Assembly: GCF_022758885.1 (NCBI RefSeq)
Contig: NZ_JALEBH010000001.1
Coordinates: 2,232,001-2,296,000, forward strand
DNA: 64,000 nucleotides
Direction: 5' to 3'
From: Sphingobium sp. BYY-5
GTDB taxonomy: Bacteria; Pseudomonadota; Alphaproteobacteria; Sphingomonadales; Sphingomonadaceae
Shown: positions 27,761 through 34,946 of the stretch, one piece after another
Layout: the number at the start of each line of letters is the position of its first letter
How positions within the stretch are numbered: the first letter of the stretch is position 1
Translations under genes and position numbers: made by a program
The notes under the pieces: model-generated
Seen by the model: the letters and a program-made list of their open reading frames with translations, nothing else
Database searches by the model: none
Told to the model about the DNA's origin: nothing

Positions 27761-28375
27761 ATGAGACATTCTCGTAAGAACAATATCTTGGCAGTCGCAG
27801 TTGGCCTGGGAGCGTTACTCTCTTTGGCAGGCGCCGAACCAGCCGCTGCACAGGGTTCCGAGCCATTTCTTGGTCAGCTCACCTTATTTCCATATACTTT
27901 CTGCCCCCGCGGCTGGACCGAAGCCAATGGTCAACTCCTGCCCATCGCACAGAACACCGCCTTGTTCTCGCTGATCGGCACAACCTATGGCGGCAACGGC
28001 CAGACCACTTTCGCCCTGCCCGACTTGCGCGGTCGCGCGCCGATCCACGTCGGAACAGGCCCAGGCCTGTCCAGTTACACCCTGGGTCAGGTTGGTGGCG
28101 CCGAACAAACCACGATCACCGTGAACAATATGCCTCCGCACAATCATTCGATCTCCGCGACCAACATGCAGGCGAACAAGGGCGGCCCAGGCGGCAAGCT
28201 GCTCGCCGCAGACTCCAGTCTGAACAAATATTCGGACACCCCGGCGCCCAACGTCGCGATGAACCCCCAGATGGTCGGCACGTCGGGTGGCGGTCAGCCC
28301 ATAAGCATACGGGATCCATATCTGGCTATGCGCTGGTGCATAGCGTTGGAAGGTATTTTCCCTTCCCGCAACTAG
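27761..28375 (+). CDS. Exported tail-collar (Mdp-like) protein
   Basis: The 204-residue protein has a signal peptide (GLGALLSLAGAEPAAAQG) followed by a phage tail-collar domain: PYTFCPRGWTEANGQLLPI, ALFSLIGTTYGGNGQTTF and LPDLRGRAPIHVG. The second half has NNMPPHNH, typical of microcystin-dependent-protein-like tail-fibre proteins, and ends in RDPYLAMRWCIALEG. Most relatives are phage or tailocin fibre parts without a Sec signal. Here no other phage gene is present, so it is more likely a secreted or surface protein. GGAGGG precedes the selected ATG. Confidence 0.85.
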   Translation: MRHSRKNNILAVAVGLGALLSLAGAEPAAAQGSEPFLGQLTLFPYTFCPRGWTEANGQLLPIAQNTALFSLIGTTYGGNGQTTFALPDLRGRAPIHVGTGPGLSSYTLGQVGGAEQTTITVNNMPPHNHSISATNMQANKGGPGGKLLAADSSLNKYSDTPAPNVAMNPQMVGTSGGGQPISIRDPYLAMRWCIALEGIFPSRN

Positions 28376-28660
28376 CCCATGGAAGCCTTCTTCTTCATCA
28401 TGCCACGGGATTGCGGCGATGCGGAGACATGGCAAGCTCTGCAAAAAAATTCGACGAAACAGGAGGAGATGAACAGAAATGCAGCAGTTCTAGAAATGAA
28501 CTTGAGTATTCACCTAAAATTAAAAGAAAAATCAATAAAAGGGAGTGCGCTGGTTAGGGACCAGGGACGCATCATACCTGCCGAGCGACATTCCTGACAC
28601 TTCACATTTTGTGAACGGTCAAACCGCGGTTCACGCGGCATGACCGCAACAGGAGGGTAT

Positions 28661-29431
28661 ATGCATAAGATGTTAGGAAGGCTGTTTCTGGCATTCGGGA
28701 TTTTCCTGATCTGTTCAGTAAGCCCCGCAAATGCGCAAGCAACAAGGACGTGGGTCTCCGGGGTGGGCGACGATGCCAACCCTTGCAGCCGCACCGCCCC
28801 CTGCAAGACCTTCGCCGGAGCCATCTCCAAAACGGCGGCGGGCGGGTCGATCAACACACTTGATCCTGGCGGCTTCGGCACCGTGACCATTACGAAATCG
28901 ATAACGATCCGTTCGGACGGAATAGAGGCGGGCGTTCTCGCATTCAGCACCACTGGCGTCATCATCAATGCTGGGCTCACCGACCGCATTGTCCTCGAAG
29001 GGCTCGATATCGACGGCGGTAACCCTGGTATTGATGGCGTCAGGATCCTCAAAGCAGGCGAAGTCATTATCAATGACTGCGTCATCCGCAATTTCACCAA
29101 TGCAAGTTCAGGTGCTGGCGTGAATATCAACTCGCCAACCAAGGTTCGGGTGACGATTACGGACACTCTTATCAACAACAACCTCTATGGCGTGCGAATC
29201 CAGTCCAATACAACCAATGATGCGCATTTGAAGATGTTCGACTCATTGCTGGTCGCCAACAGCACCGCAGGTATCAGCGTCGCCGGCACCGGAAACGATG
29301 CCCTAATCTCCGGAAACAGGTTCATAGGTCCTAAATCGCTGGAGATATTGAGCGGCGCACAAGTCACTTCCTATGGCGACAATGTGCTCACCAGCGGCAA
29401 CCCGCCGACCACTACGCTTCCCCGGAGCTGA
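28661..29431 (+). CDS. Exported right-handed beta-helix protein
   Basis: A 256-residue protein with a signal peptide (LFLAFGIFLICSVSPANAQA). It begins after cleavage with TRTWVSGVGDDANPCSRTAPCKTFAGAI, the opening of pectate-lyase-like parallel beta-helix proteins. Short repeating turns follow (DRIVLEGLDIDGG, GVRILKAGEVIINDCVIRNF, TITDTLINNNLYGVRIQS, VANSTAGISVAGTGNDALISGN). No catalytic Asp/Arg cluster was recognised, so no enzyme function is assigned; it could bind carbohydrate at the surface. AGGAGGG lies 3-4 nt before the ATG. Confidence 0.8.
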   Translation: MHKMLGRLFLAFGIFLICSVSPANAQATRTWVSGVGDDANPCSRTAPCKTFAGAISKTAAGGSINTLDPGGFGTVTITKSITIRSDGIEAGVLAFSTTGVIINAGLTDRIVLEGLDIDGGNPGIDGVRILKAGEVIINDCVIRNFTNASSGAGVNINSPTKVRVTITDTLINNNLYGVRIQSNTTNDAHLKMFDSLLVANSTAGISVAGTGNDALISGNRFIGPKSLEILSGAQVTSYGDNVLTSGNPPTTTLPRS

Positions 29432-29458
29432 TCGCGCCGATCGCTCAAGCCATGCTCG

Positions 29459-29496
29459 AAAAACCACCGCCGTTCATCGGATCGGCGGTGGTTTTT
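29459..29496. terminator. Bidirectional rho-independent terminator
   Basis: Perfect 14-base arms (AAAAACCACCGCCG and CGGCGGTGGTTTTT) around a 10-nt loop, with A and T tracts on both sides. It lies between the convergent beta-helix gene and the second sulfotransferase gene and overlaps the latter's last codons. Confidence 0.9.
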
Positions 29497-30283
29497 CCTG
29501 CGCCTGATCGCTTCCCGGCCGGAATGGATCATGCATTGGGTAACGGATGTGCGATCGTGTATGCTCGGCCAGTTCGTCCATTTCCTCACGTAACAGATCA
29601 TATATCAGCGCTCGATCCTCATCGCGCGGCTCGCAGGGATAAGGGATCGCCGGGCGCCGGTGCTCCCATGCCGGAGGCATCGGCGGAAATCCGTCAATGC
29701 CGAGAAAATCACTGATCGACGCCAATATGCCGGATTGGTCCCTGGCGAACGCCTCCGCCGTCAGCAGCAGCAATTGATCTCGCGGAAACAGCGCCAATAT
29801 CCGACGCAACTGGCTCCCGTAACGCCCACGCCCGACATAACTGAAATAGCGGCGCTCTACGGCGTCAGGCGGCAGTCCTTCCAGCCGATGGCGTTCAGTG
29901 CGTATAGCGCTGGCAAAGGACAATGTCTCTTTCCCACGGGCATATTGCATACACCAATGCGACCAAGCCCGCTCGAATGGGTCTCGAAACAGCAGGATAA
30001 TCCTGGCGTCGGGATTATATCGCTGCAACCGATCCATGGACTGCGGCCAGAATGAGTAGGCAGGCGTGACCTCGAAGCGCATTCCGTCCCCGCTCCCGGT
30101 ATAGAAGCGCGCCAGCTCGCCATAATCGGGCGCCGCCCAGTCGCGGCGCTCATCGTCAAAGAAATGCAGTTCCTTGCGGGAAGGGGCCGCAAGTTGGGGA
30201 TGGTTTTCCAGCAACCCGAAGAGGCTGGTGGTTCCGGCCTTCTGGACACCAGCGACGAAGCAATCGATGCGCTTGTCGGACAC
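29474..30283 (-). CDS. Sulfotransferase domain protein, heparan-type
   Basis: A 269-residue PAPS-dependent sulfotransferase. The phosphosulfate-binding loop is VQKAGTTSLFGLL at about residues 13-25. The 3'-phosphate motif is IILLFRDPFERAWSHW, and the segment KELHFFDDERRDW matches the KExhFFD motif of heparan-sulfate N/O-sulfotransferase-like bacterial enzymes. GTG start with GGAAGGG upstream. It is oriented toward the beta-helix gene. Its substrate is likely an extracellular glycan or similar, but this is inferred. Together with the sulfotransferase at 26.6 kb it brackets two exported proteins. Confidence 0.9.
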   Translation of the reverse strand: MSDKRIDCFVAGVQKAGTTSLFGLLENHPQLAAPSRKELHFFDDERRDWAAPDYGELARFYTGSGDGMRFEVTPAYSFWPQSMDRLQRYNPDARIILLFRDPFERAWSHWCMQYARGKETLSFASAIRTERHRLEGLPPDAVERRYFSYVGRGRYGSQLRRILALFPRDQLLLLTAEAFARDQSGILASISDFLGIDGFPPMPPAWEHRRPAIPYPCEPRDEDRALIYDLLREEMDELAEHTRSHIRYPMHDPFRPGSDQAQEKPPPIR

Positions 30284-30480
30284 GCCCTTCCCTTCCTGTC
30301 CGGTTCACCCGCGACCCTATTCTTGAGCAGGGGGCCAGCACTGTCAAAAGAAAGGGCGACGCACGAACAAACCGCTCCCGCGCCGGCATCTCACCCCTTA
30401 CTCTGGGATGATGCGGCGGCGCATCCGGCTATCATACGCAGGAATAGACCAACAGTCTTAGATGGGGCGATGAGAAATAA

Positions 30481-30556
30481 TGGTGCCCGGGGACGGAGTC
30501 GAACCGCCGACACTGCGATTTTCAGTCGCATGCTCTACCAACTGAGCTACCCGGGC
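30481..30556 (-). tRNA. tRNA-Phe (anticodon GAA)
   Basis: Minus-strand cloverleaf: acceptor GCCCGGG/CCCGGGC, D arm GCTCAGTTGGTAGAGC, anticodon stem GCGA/TCGC around CTGAAAA (anticodon GAA), T loop TTCGACT, encoded CCA. It lies 47 nt after yacG and marks the right border of the accessory block. Confidence 0.97.
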
Positions 30557-30603
30557 ACGGATCTCGGCGGAGGGTCCGCCGGATGGAGGCGTGCCTATAA
30601 GCG

Positions 30604-30798
30604 TCAATCCGGCTCGCTGTCCAGCCCATAATTGCCATTTTTTTGCGCCGCTTCGTCGGCCGGCGGCCCCGGTACGCGATAGCCATCCCCCAGCCATTGC
30701 AGGAGGTCGCGGTCGCGGCAGGCCGGGCCACAGAAAGGGCGCGTCTGTGGCTGCGAAGGCTGGCCGCAGATCGGGCAGGAGGCGGATTTAGGCGACAT
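30604..30798 (-). CDS. yacG: DNA gyrase inhibitor YacG
   Basis: A 64-residue zinc protein with the four-cysteine pattern CPICG and FCGPACRDRDLLQWLGDGYRVPG, the YacG signature. In E. coli YacG binds GyrB and inhibits gyrase. It overlaps the end of the upstream RNase E/G-like gene by 11 nt and precedes tRNA-Phe, a context I associate with sphingomonads. Confidence 0.93.
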   Translation of the reverse strand: MSPKSASCPICGQPSQPQTRPFCGPACRDRDLLQWLGDGYRVPGPPADEAAQKNGNYGLDSEPD

Positions 30799-31777
30799 GC
30801 CCGGCCGATATGGAAAGCGCTGCGTCGGCCTGCAAGGTCACGGCCCCACCACGACGACGGGCAAGCTGTTCGATCCAGTCCGGCTGCTTGTGCAACAGGT
30901 CGATGATGGTGGGCGCAGCGGTGATCGTCGCCGGACCGCCCTGACCATGCCGTTCGGCGCGGCGCAACAGGACGAGCGCGGCGGTCAGCACCGGGTTTTC
31001 CCGCAGTAGCTCCATCAGGTTCGCGCGCTCACGGCGACGGATGATCTGGAGGAAGCCGAAGCCGTTCACCGCCGTCCGCTCGAACGGCAGCGGCAGATAT
31101 TTGTCGATCTGCGCGGCGGCGATCATCCGCTCGTCCTTGTTGTTCATCGTCGGCAGGTCGATGCCGATCGAACCGCTCAACCCCATGCGACGGATCGCCT
31201 GGGCAGCAAGCTTCGCACCCTTGGGGCCGAGCTGGGCGGGCGGCAGCGATCCGTCCACGTCGATCAGCAGCATGGCGGGGGTCAGATAGAGGCGCAGCGC
31301 CGCAGCCTCCGTGCCGATCTCCCCGCTGATCGCCTCTTCCATCAACTCGCCCCAACCATGCGCCTCCAGACGGTCCTCCTCATGCGCAGGGCAGGGAAGG
31401 ACGGGAATACCGGTGGCACGGATACGCTGAAGCAGGCTGGGACCAGGATGCGGCTTGATGCCCGGTTGGGGTACGCGGCCCTTCGCACGCTTGGGCCGTC
31501 CCTCTTCGGCGATAGCTTCGCGCAGGATTTCGACCAGGACGTTCGCGCCTTCAGCCAGCTTGGGCGGAATGGGTTCCAGCAGCACCTCCTCGCCCGATAT
31601 CAGGCGGACGATGCCGCGCCTCTTCGGAATAACGGTCGCGATCAGGCGCCCCTGCACCACCGCGCCGGCGCGGGCGGCATCGCCCTCCCGCTCGATCAGC
31701 GCTTCGACCAGGCGGCCACGTTCGATCAGTGCGGCTCGCGCCTCGCCAATCCCTTCTTCATAGAGCCATTCGGCCAT
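30788..31777 (-). CDS. Ribonuclease E/G family protein (short form)
   Basis: A 329-residue RNase E/G-like protein. It retains the catalytic-core pattern: the Asp of AMLLIDVDGSLPP and of SGSIGIDLPTMNNKDER, spaced as the Mg-binding pair of RNase E. The N-terminal S1 RNA-binding domain and the C-terminal zinc link and scaffold are missing or strongly reduced, so it is much shorter than RNase G (about 490). The start MAEWLYEE is chosen by homology of the opening and by spacing to maf. It is expressed with maf and infA upstream and yacG downstream. Role in rRNA or tRNA maturation is plausible. Confidence 0.85.
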   Translation of the reverse strand: MAEWLYEEGIGEARAALIERGRLVEALIEREGDAARAGAVVQGRLIATVIPKRRGIVRLISGEEVLLEPIPPKLAEGANVLVEILREAIAEEGRPKRAKGRVPQPGIKPHPGPSLLQRIRATGIPVLPCPAHEEDRLEAHGWGELMEEAISGEIGTEAAALRLYLTPAMLLIDVDGSLPPAQLGPKGAKLAAQAIRRMGLSGSIGIDLPTMNNKDERMIAAAQIDKYLPLPFERTAVNGFGFLQIIRRRERANLMELLRENPVLTAALVLLRRAERHGQGGPATITAAPTIIDLLHKQPDWIEQLARRRGGAVTLQADAALSISAGHVA

Positions 31778-31896
31778 GTGCGTTCCTAGTCGCTTGTTCC
31801 TGTGGCCAGTCCCGACACATAGGACCGGAGCTAACCCATTTTGCCGTTTGCCGTGATTTCCGAGCCGTGGAATGTCCCATTCCACTCGAAATCACT

Positions 31897-32469
31897 TCAG
31901 TCGAGAGGATAGCCCGCCGCTTTCAACAGCAGGCGGGTTTCGTAAAGCGGCAGGCCCATGATCGCGCTGTGGCTGCCCTGGATGGCGCGGATCAGGCCGG
32001 CGGCGCGGCCCTGGATGGCATAGCCGCCCGCCTTGCCGCGCCATTCGTCGCTCGCGATATAGCGATCAATCTCGGCCTGCTCCAGCCGTTTGAAGATGAC
32101 GACATTGTCGGAAAGCCGGTGCCGCGCCCGGCCATCCGCATCGATCAGCGTGATCGCGCTGAACACCCTATGGCGACGACCCGACAATAGAGTGAGGCAG
32201 GCGCGCGCCTCCTCCTCGCTTTCCGTCTTGGGGAGGATACGACGGCCGACAGCGACCACCGTGTCACCCGACAGGATCAAGGCGCCCGGATGGCGGGCCG
32301 CAACCAACGTACCCTTGTCGGCGGCGACGCGCGCTGCATAGGCAGCGGGCGGTTCGGCCTTCAGGGGCGTTTCGTCGATATCGGCGGGATCGACAGCGTC
32401 GGGGACGACGCCGATCAGGCCCAGAAGGTCACGCCGCCTGGGAGAAGCCGAAGCAAGGATGAGCCGCAT
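31897..32469 (-). CDS. maf: Maf family nucleotide pyrophosphatase
   Basis: A 190-residue house-cleaning enzyme that hydrolyses modified or canonical NTPs to NMP and PPi. The N terminus LILASASPRRRDLLGLIGV is the Maf signature; the catalytic Asp is in ALILSGDTVVAVG, followed by LSGRRHRVFSAITL and a C-terminal GYAIQGRAAGLI. Subfamily (dTTP/UTP versus m7GTP) is left open. It lies 12 nt after infA. Confidence 0.93.
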   Translation of the reverse strand: MRLILASASPRRRDLLGLIGVVPDAVDPADIDETPLKAEPPAAYAARVAADKGTLVAARHPGALILSGDTVVAVGRRILPKTESEEEARACLTLLSGRRHRVFSAITLIDADGRARHRLSDNVVIFKRLEQAEIDRYIASDEWRGKAGGYAIQGRAAGLIRAIQGSHSAIMGLPLYETRLLLKAAGYPLD

Positions 32470-32481
32470 CAGTCTTGCGGC

Positions 32482-32700
32482 TTATTTGAAGCGGTAGGTG
32501 ATCCGACCCTTCGTCAGGTCGTAGGGGGTGAGTTCGACGAGTACCTCGTCGCCCACGAGCACGCGGATGCGGTTCTTGCGCATCTTTCCGGCCGTGTGGC
32601 CGAGAATTTCGTGATCATTTTCCAGCTTCACGCGGAACATGGCGTTGGGGAGAAGCTCCACAACCTGTCCGCGCATTTCAAGCAGTTCTTCTTTGGCCAT
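32482..32700 (-). CDS. infA: Translation initiation factor IF-1
   Basis: 72 residues, exactly the family length, forming one S1/OB domain: [19 protein letters not shown] at the start, the core [21 protein letters not shown], and the ending [11 protein letters not shown]. It binds the ribosomal A site with IF-2 and IF-3. Upstream in-frame codons are excluded because the IF-1 length and MAKE start are fixed. First in a unit with maf, the RNase and yacG. Confidence 0.98.
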   Translation of the reverse strand: MAKEELLEMRGQVVELLPNAMFRVKLENDHEILGHTAGKMRKNRIRVLVGDEVLVELTPYDLTKGRITYRFK

Positions 32701-32759
32701 AATATCCCGGATATGCGAAAAATCGCGCCGCCATAGCGCCAAACCGTACAAAATGAAAG

Positions 32760-34049
32760 TCAGGGTTGCGCGCCGAATATTTCTCCGGCCGCGTGAAGCG
32801 CCGCAAAGAGGGAATCGAGCTGGTCTGCATCGACACAATAAGGCGGCATTAGGTAAATAGTGTTGCCCAACGGCCGCAGCAAGAGGCCGCGTTCCAGAAA
32901 GAAAGCGCGCAGGCGCGGGGCAAGGTCGGAGAGATATCCAGCATCCGGCGCAACAAGATCGATCGCGGCGATCGCGCCCAGTTGGCGCGGATGAGCGAAG
33001 GCCGGATGCCGCGCCAGTTCATCGAGTCGCGTGGCCATGCCTTCGGCCAGCGCGGCGATGCGGCCCAGCACATCTTCCTCGCGCCAGATGGCGAGATTGG
33101 CGGCGGCGGCGGCGCAGGCGATGGCGTTCGCCGTATAGCTGGACGAATGGTAGAAAAGCCGCGCCCGGTCGGTCGAGCGATGCGCATCGAAGATCGGCGC
33201 GGTGGCGAGTGTCGCGGCGAGCGGGATGGCGCCGCCGGTAATGCCCTTGGCCACCGCCATGATGTCCGGCACGATGCCCGCCTGCTCGCAGGCGAAGAGC
33301 GTGCCGGTGCGGCCCCAGCCGGTCATCACCTCATCTGCGATGAACAGGACCCCATGCCTGCGGCAGATCGCCGCCATTTCGCGCAGGAGGGGGGCGGAGT
33401 AGACCAGCATCCCCCCCGCTCCCAGGATCAGCGGTTCGACGATGAAGGCGGCGGGCTTTTGGGCGCAGGCGGCTTCAAGTGCGTCAAGGCACGCCTGCTC
33501 GCGATCGTGCGCGGGAAAGGGAATGGTGTCGACGTCGAAAAGAAGCGGCGCCCAGGCAGCGTTGTAGACGCCGCGCGCGCCGACCGACATCGCGCCGATC
33601 GTGTCACCATGATAGCTATGCTCCAGCACCAGGATGCGGCTGCGCACCTCTTCCCGCCCGTCGAGCGCCAGATTATGCCAATAGCCAAGCGCCATCTTGA
33701 GCGCGACTTCGACGGCAGTCGATCCGCTGTCGGAATAGAAGACATGCTTGAGGGCGGGCTGGCCATCCGCGCACGGAGCCAGGTCGATCAGGCCGCGTGC
33801 AACCTCTTCGGCCGGGCCGTGCGTGTAGCCGGCGAAGATGAGCTGATCGAGCTGCGCGGCCTGACGGCCGATGGCGGCGGCGATGCGGGGATGGCAATGG
33901 CCATGGGTCGTCACCCACCAACTCGAAATGCCGTCGATCAGCGTTGCGCCATTGGCCAGGTGCAACACGGCGCCTTCGGCCCGGACGATATGGGGGATCG
34001 GCTCGTTCAGGCCATGCTGGGTGAAGGGGTGCCAGACGGGAGAGGTCAT
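32760..34049 (-). CDS. bioA: Adenosylmethionine-8-amino-7-oxononanoate aminotransferase
   Basis: PLP enzyme of biotin synthesis converting KAPA to DAPA with S-adenosylmethionine as amino donor. 429 residues, family length. The start [15 protein letters not shown] is typical of BioA. The class III aminotransferase features are present: [32 protein letters not shown], the PLP-binding Asp in [15 protein letters not shown], and the Schiff-base Lys in [16 protein letters not shown]. It is 3 kb from bioFD on the same strand. Confidence 0.96.
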   Translation of the reverse strand: MTSPVWHPFTQHGLNEPIPHIVRAEGAVLHLANGATLIDGISSWWVTTHGHCHPRIAAAIGRQAAQLDQLIFAGYTHGPAEEVARGLIDLAPCADGQPALKHVFYSDSGSTAVEVALKMALGYWHNLALDGREEVRSRILVLEHSYHGDTIGAMSVGARGVYNAAWAPLLFDVDTIPFPAHDREQACLDALEAACAQKPAAFIVEPLILGAGGMLVYSAPLLREMAAICRRHGVLFIADEVMTGWGRTGTLFACEQAGIVPDIMAVAKGITGGAIPLAATLATAPIFDAHRSTDRARLFYHSSSYTANAIACAAAAANLAIWREEDVLGRIAALAEGMATRLDELARHPAFAHPRQLGAIAAIDLVAPDAGYLSDLAPRLRAFFLERGLLLRPLGNTIYLMPPYCVDADQLDSLFAALHAAGEIFGAQP

Positions 34050-34117
34050 GCGGCGGCTTAATCGCCACCAGCGCGACGGACAAGGGGCCGCGTGCCAGGC
34101 GGAGGGTCGGGCAAAAG

Positions 34118-34149
34118 AAAGGCCGGGCTGCGACAGCAACCCGGCCTTT
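34118..34149 (-). terminator. Rho-independent terminator of the DUF4168 gene
   Basis: 10-base perfect arms (AAAGGCCGGG, CCCGGCCTTT), 12-nt loop, followed on the minus strand by TTTCTTTTGC. It ends the transcript 21 nt after the DUF4168 stop. Confidence 0.85.
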
Positions 34150-34169
34150 CCGTCCTTCGTGCCGAAGGC

Positions 34170-34583
34170 TTATTGCGGCGGCTGGGCCGGAGCGGCAGGA
34201 TCAGCCGGTGCCGGCGTGGCCGGTGCGGCGGCCTGGATACGCTGCTGCAGCGCCGGATCGGCGGCGGCAGCCTGACCGATCTGGTTGAACTTTTCGGGCG
34301 GGATGCCCGAAGCCTGCAGCGCCGCGAGCATCTTGGGCTGCTTTTCCGTATCCGCGATCGAGCTGTCCTGCTGAATCTTGGTCACTGCCACCGCTGCGGC
34401 AGCGAACTGCTTGATGTCCGCCTCGCTGAAATTGCCGGCGCCGGCCGCTGGAGCCGGGGCGGCGGGTGCCGCAGGCTCGGTCTGGGCAGGCTCGCTCTGG
34501 GCGAGGGCGGGATAGGCGGCGAACAATGCGATCGAGGCGATGCCCGCCTTGAGGAAACCGGTAGTGTTGAGACCCGTCAACAT
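34170..34583 (-). CDS. DUF4168 domain exported protein
   Basis: A 137-residue protein with a signal peptide (GIASIALFAAYPALAQS), an alanine/proline-rich linker, a DUF4168 core (NFSEADIKQFAAAAVAVTKI, MLAALQASGIPPEKFNQIG), and a second Pro/Ala-rich tail. DUF4168 has no known function; members are periplasmic or outer-membrane associated. AAGGAG lies 4 nt before the ATG. A possible EcfG promoter is 30 nt upstream. The gene is monocistronic and closed by a strong terminator. Confidence 0.85.
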   Translation of the reverse strand: MLTGLNTTGFLKAGIASIALFAAYPALAQSEPAQTEPAAPAAPAPAAGAGNFSEADIKQFAAAAVAVTKIQQDSSIADTEKQPKMLAALQASGIPPEKFNQIGQAAAADPALQQRIQAAAPATPAPADPAAPAQPPQ

Positions 34584-34612
34584 GCTTCTCCTTGTGATTA
34601 ACTCGGTAATCA

Positions 34613-34638
34613 GACGGTCACGCTGTTGAAACCGTTCC
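34613..34638 (-). promoter_or_regulatory. Possible EcfG (general stress) promoter
   Basis: Minus-strand GGAAC, 17-nt spacer, CGTC, 30 nt before the DUF4168 start codon. One base departs from the alphaproteobacterial EcfG consensus GGAAC-N16/17-CGTT. Confidence 0.45.
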
Positions 34639-34847
34639 GTGCTGGGAAGCGCGGAACGGCGAGTCGTGGGATTCAAGGGACGGCAGGCGAGCGCAAAACA
34701 GCTCGTCGGAATGAGGCTACGCCCTGTCGCGCGCGCAAAATGTTGCGGTAATGCAATGAAATCCGGACCGGATTCGCAGAAACCCGGTCCGGCAGATCCT
34801 TTTATACCGAGCTGCGTAGAGAATGACTCATCAACTTCGATTGCTTG

Positions 34848-34910
34848 TTCCCCGGCGAAGGCCGGGGTCCAGTTCTGAGCTGGAGCTGGACCCCGGCCTT
34901 CGCCGGGGAA
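34848..34910. repeat. Long perfect palindrome (REP family)
   Basis: Two 25-base perfectly complementary arms (beginning TTCCCCGGCGAAGGCCGGGG) around a 13-nt loop, just after the M13 peptidase stop. The left arm recurs in altered form at 8544-8571. It probably terminates or stabilises transcripts. Confidence 0.85.
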
Positions 34911-34946
34911 CGGGCTGGCATCGGTTCCAATCAATGCAACCCGGTA

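Noticed and set aside
28379..28597. 72-residue frame between the tail-collar and beta-helix genes
   Set aside because: AGGAGG lies too close to the internal ATG, there is no recognisable sequence, and codon use is unlike the neighbours.
12756..30556. Site-specific integration scars (attL/attR) at the two tRNA genes
   Set aside because: No second copy of either tRNA 3' end was seen in the window and no integrase gene is present.
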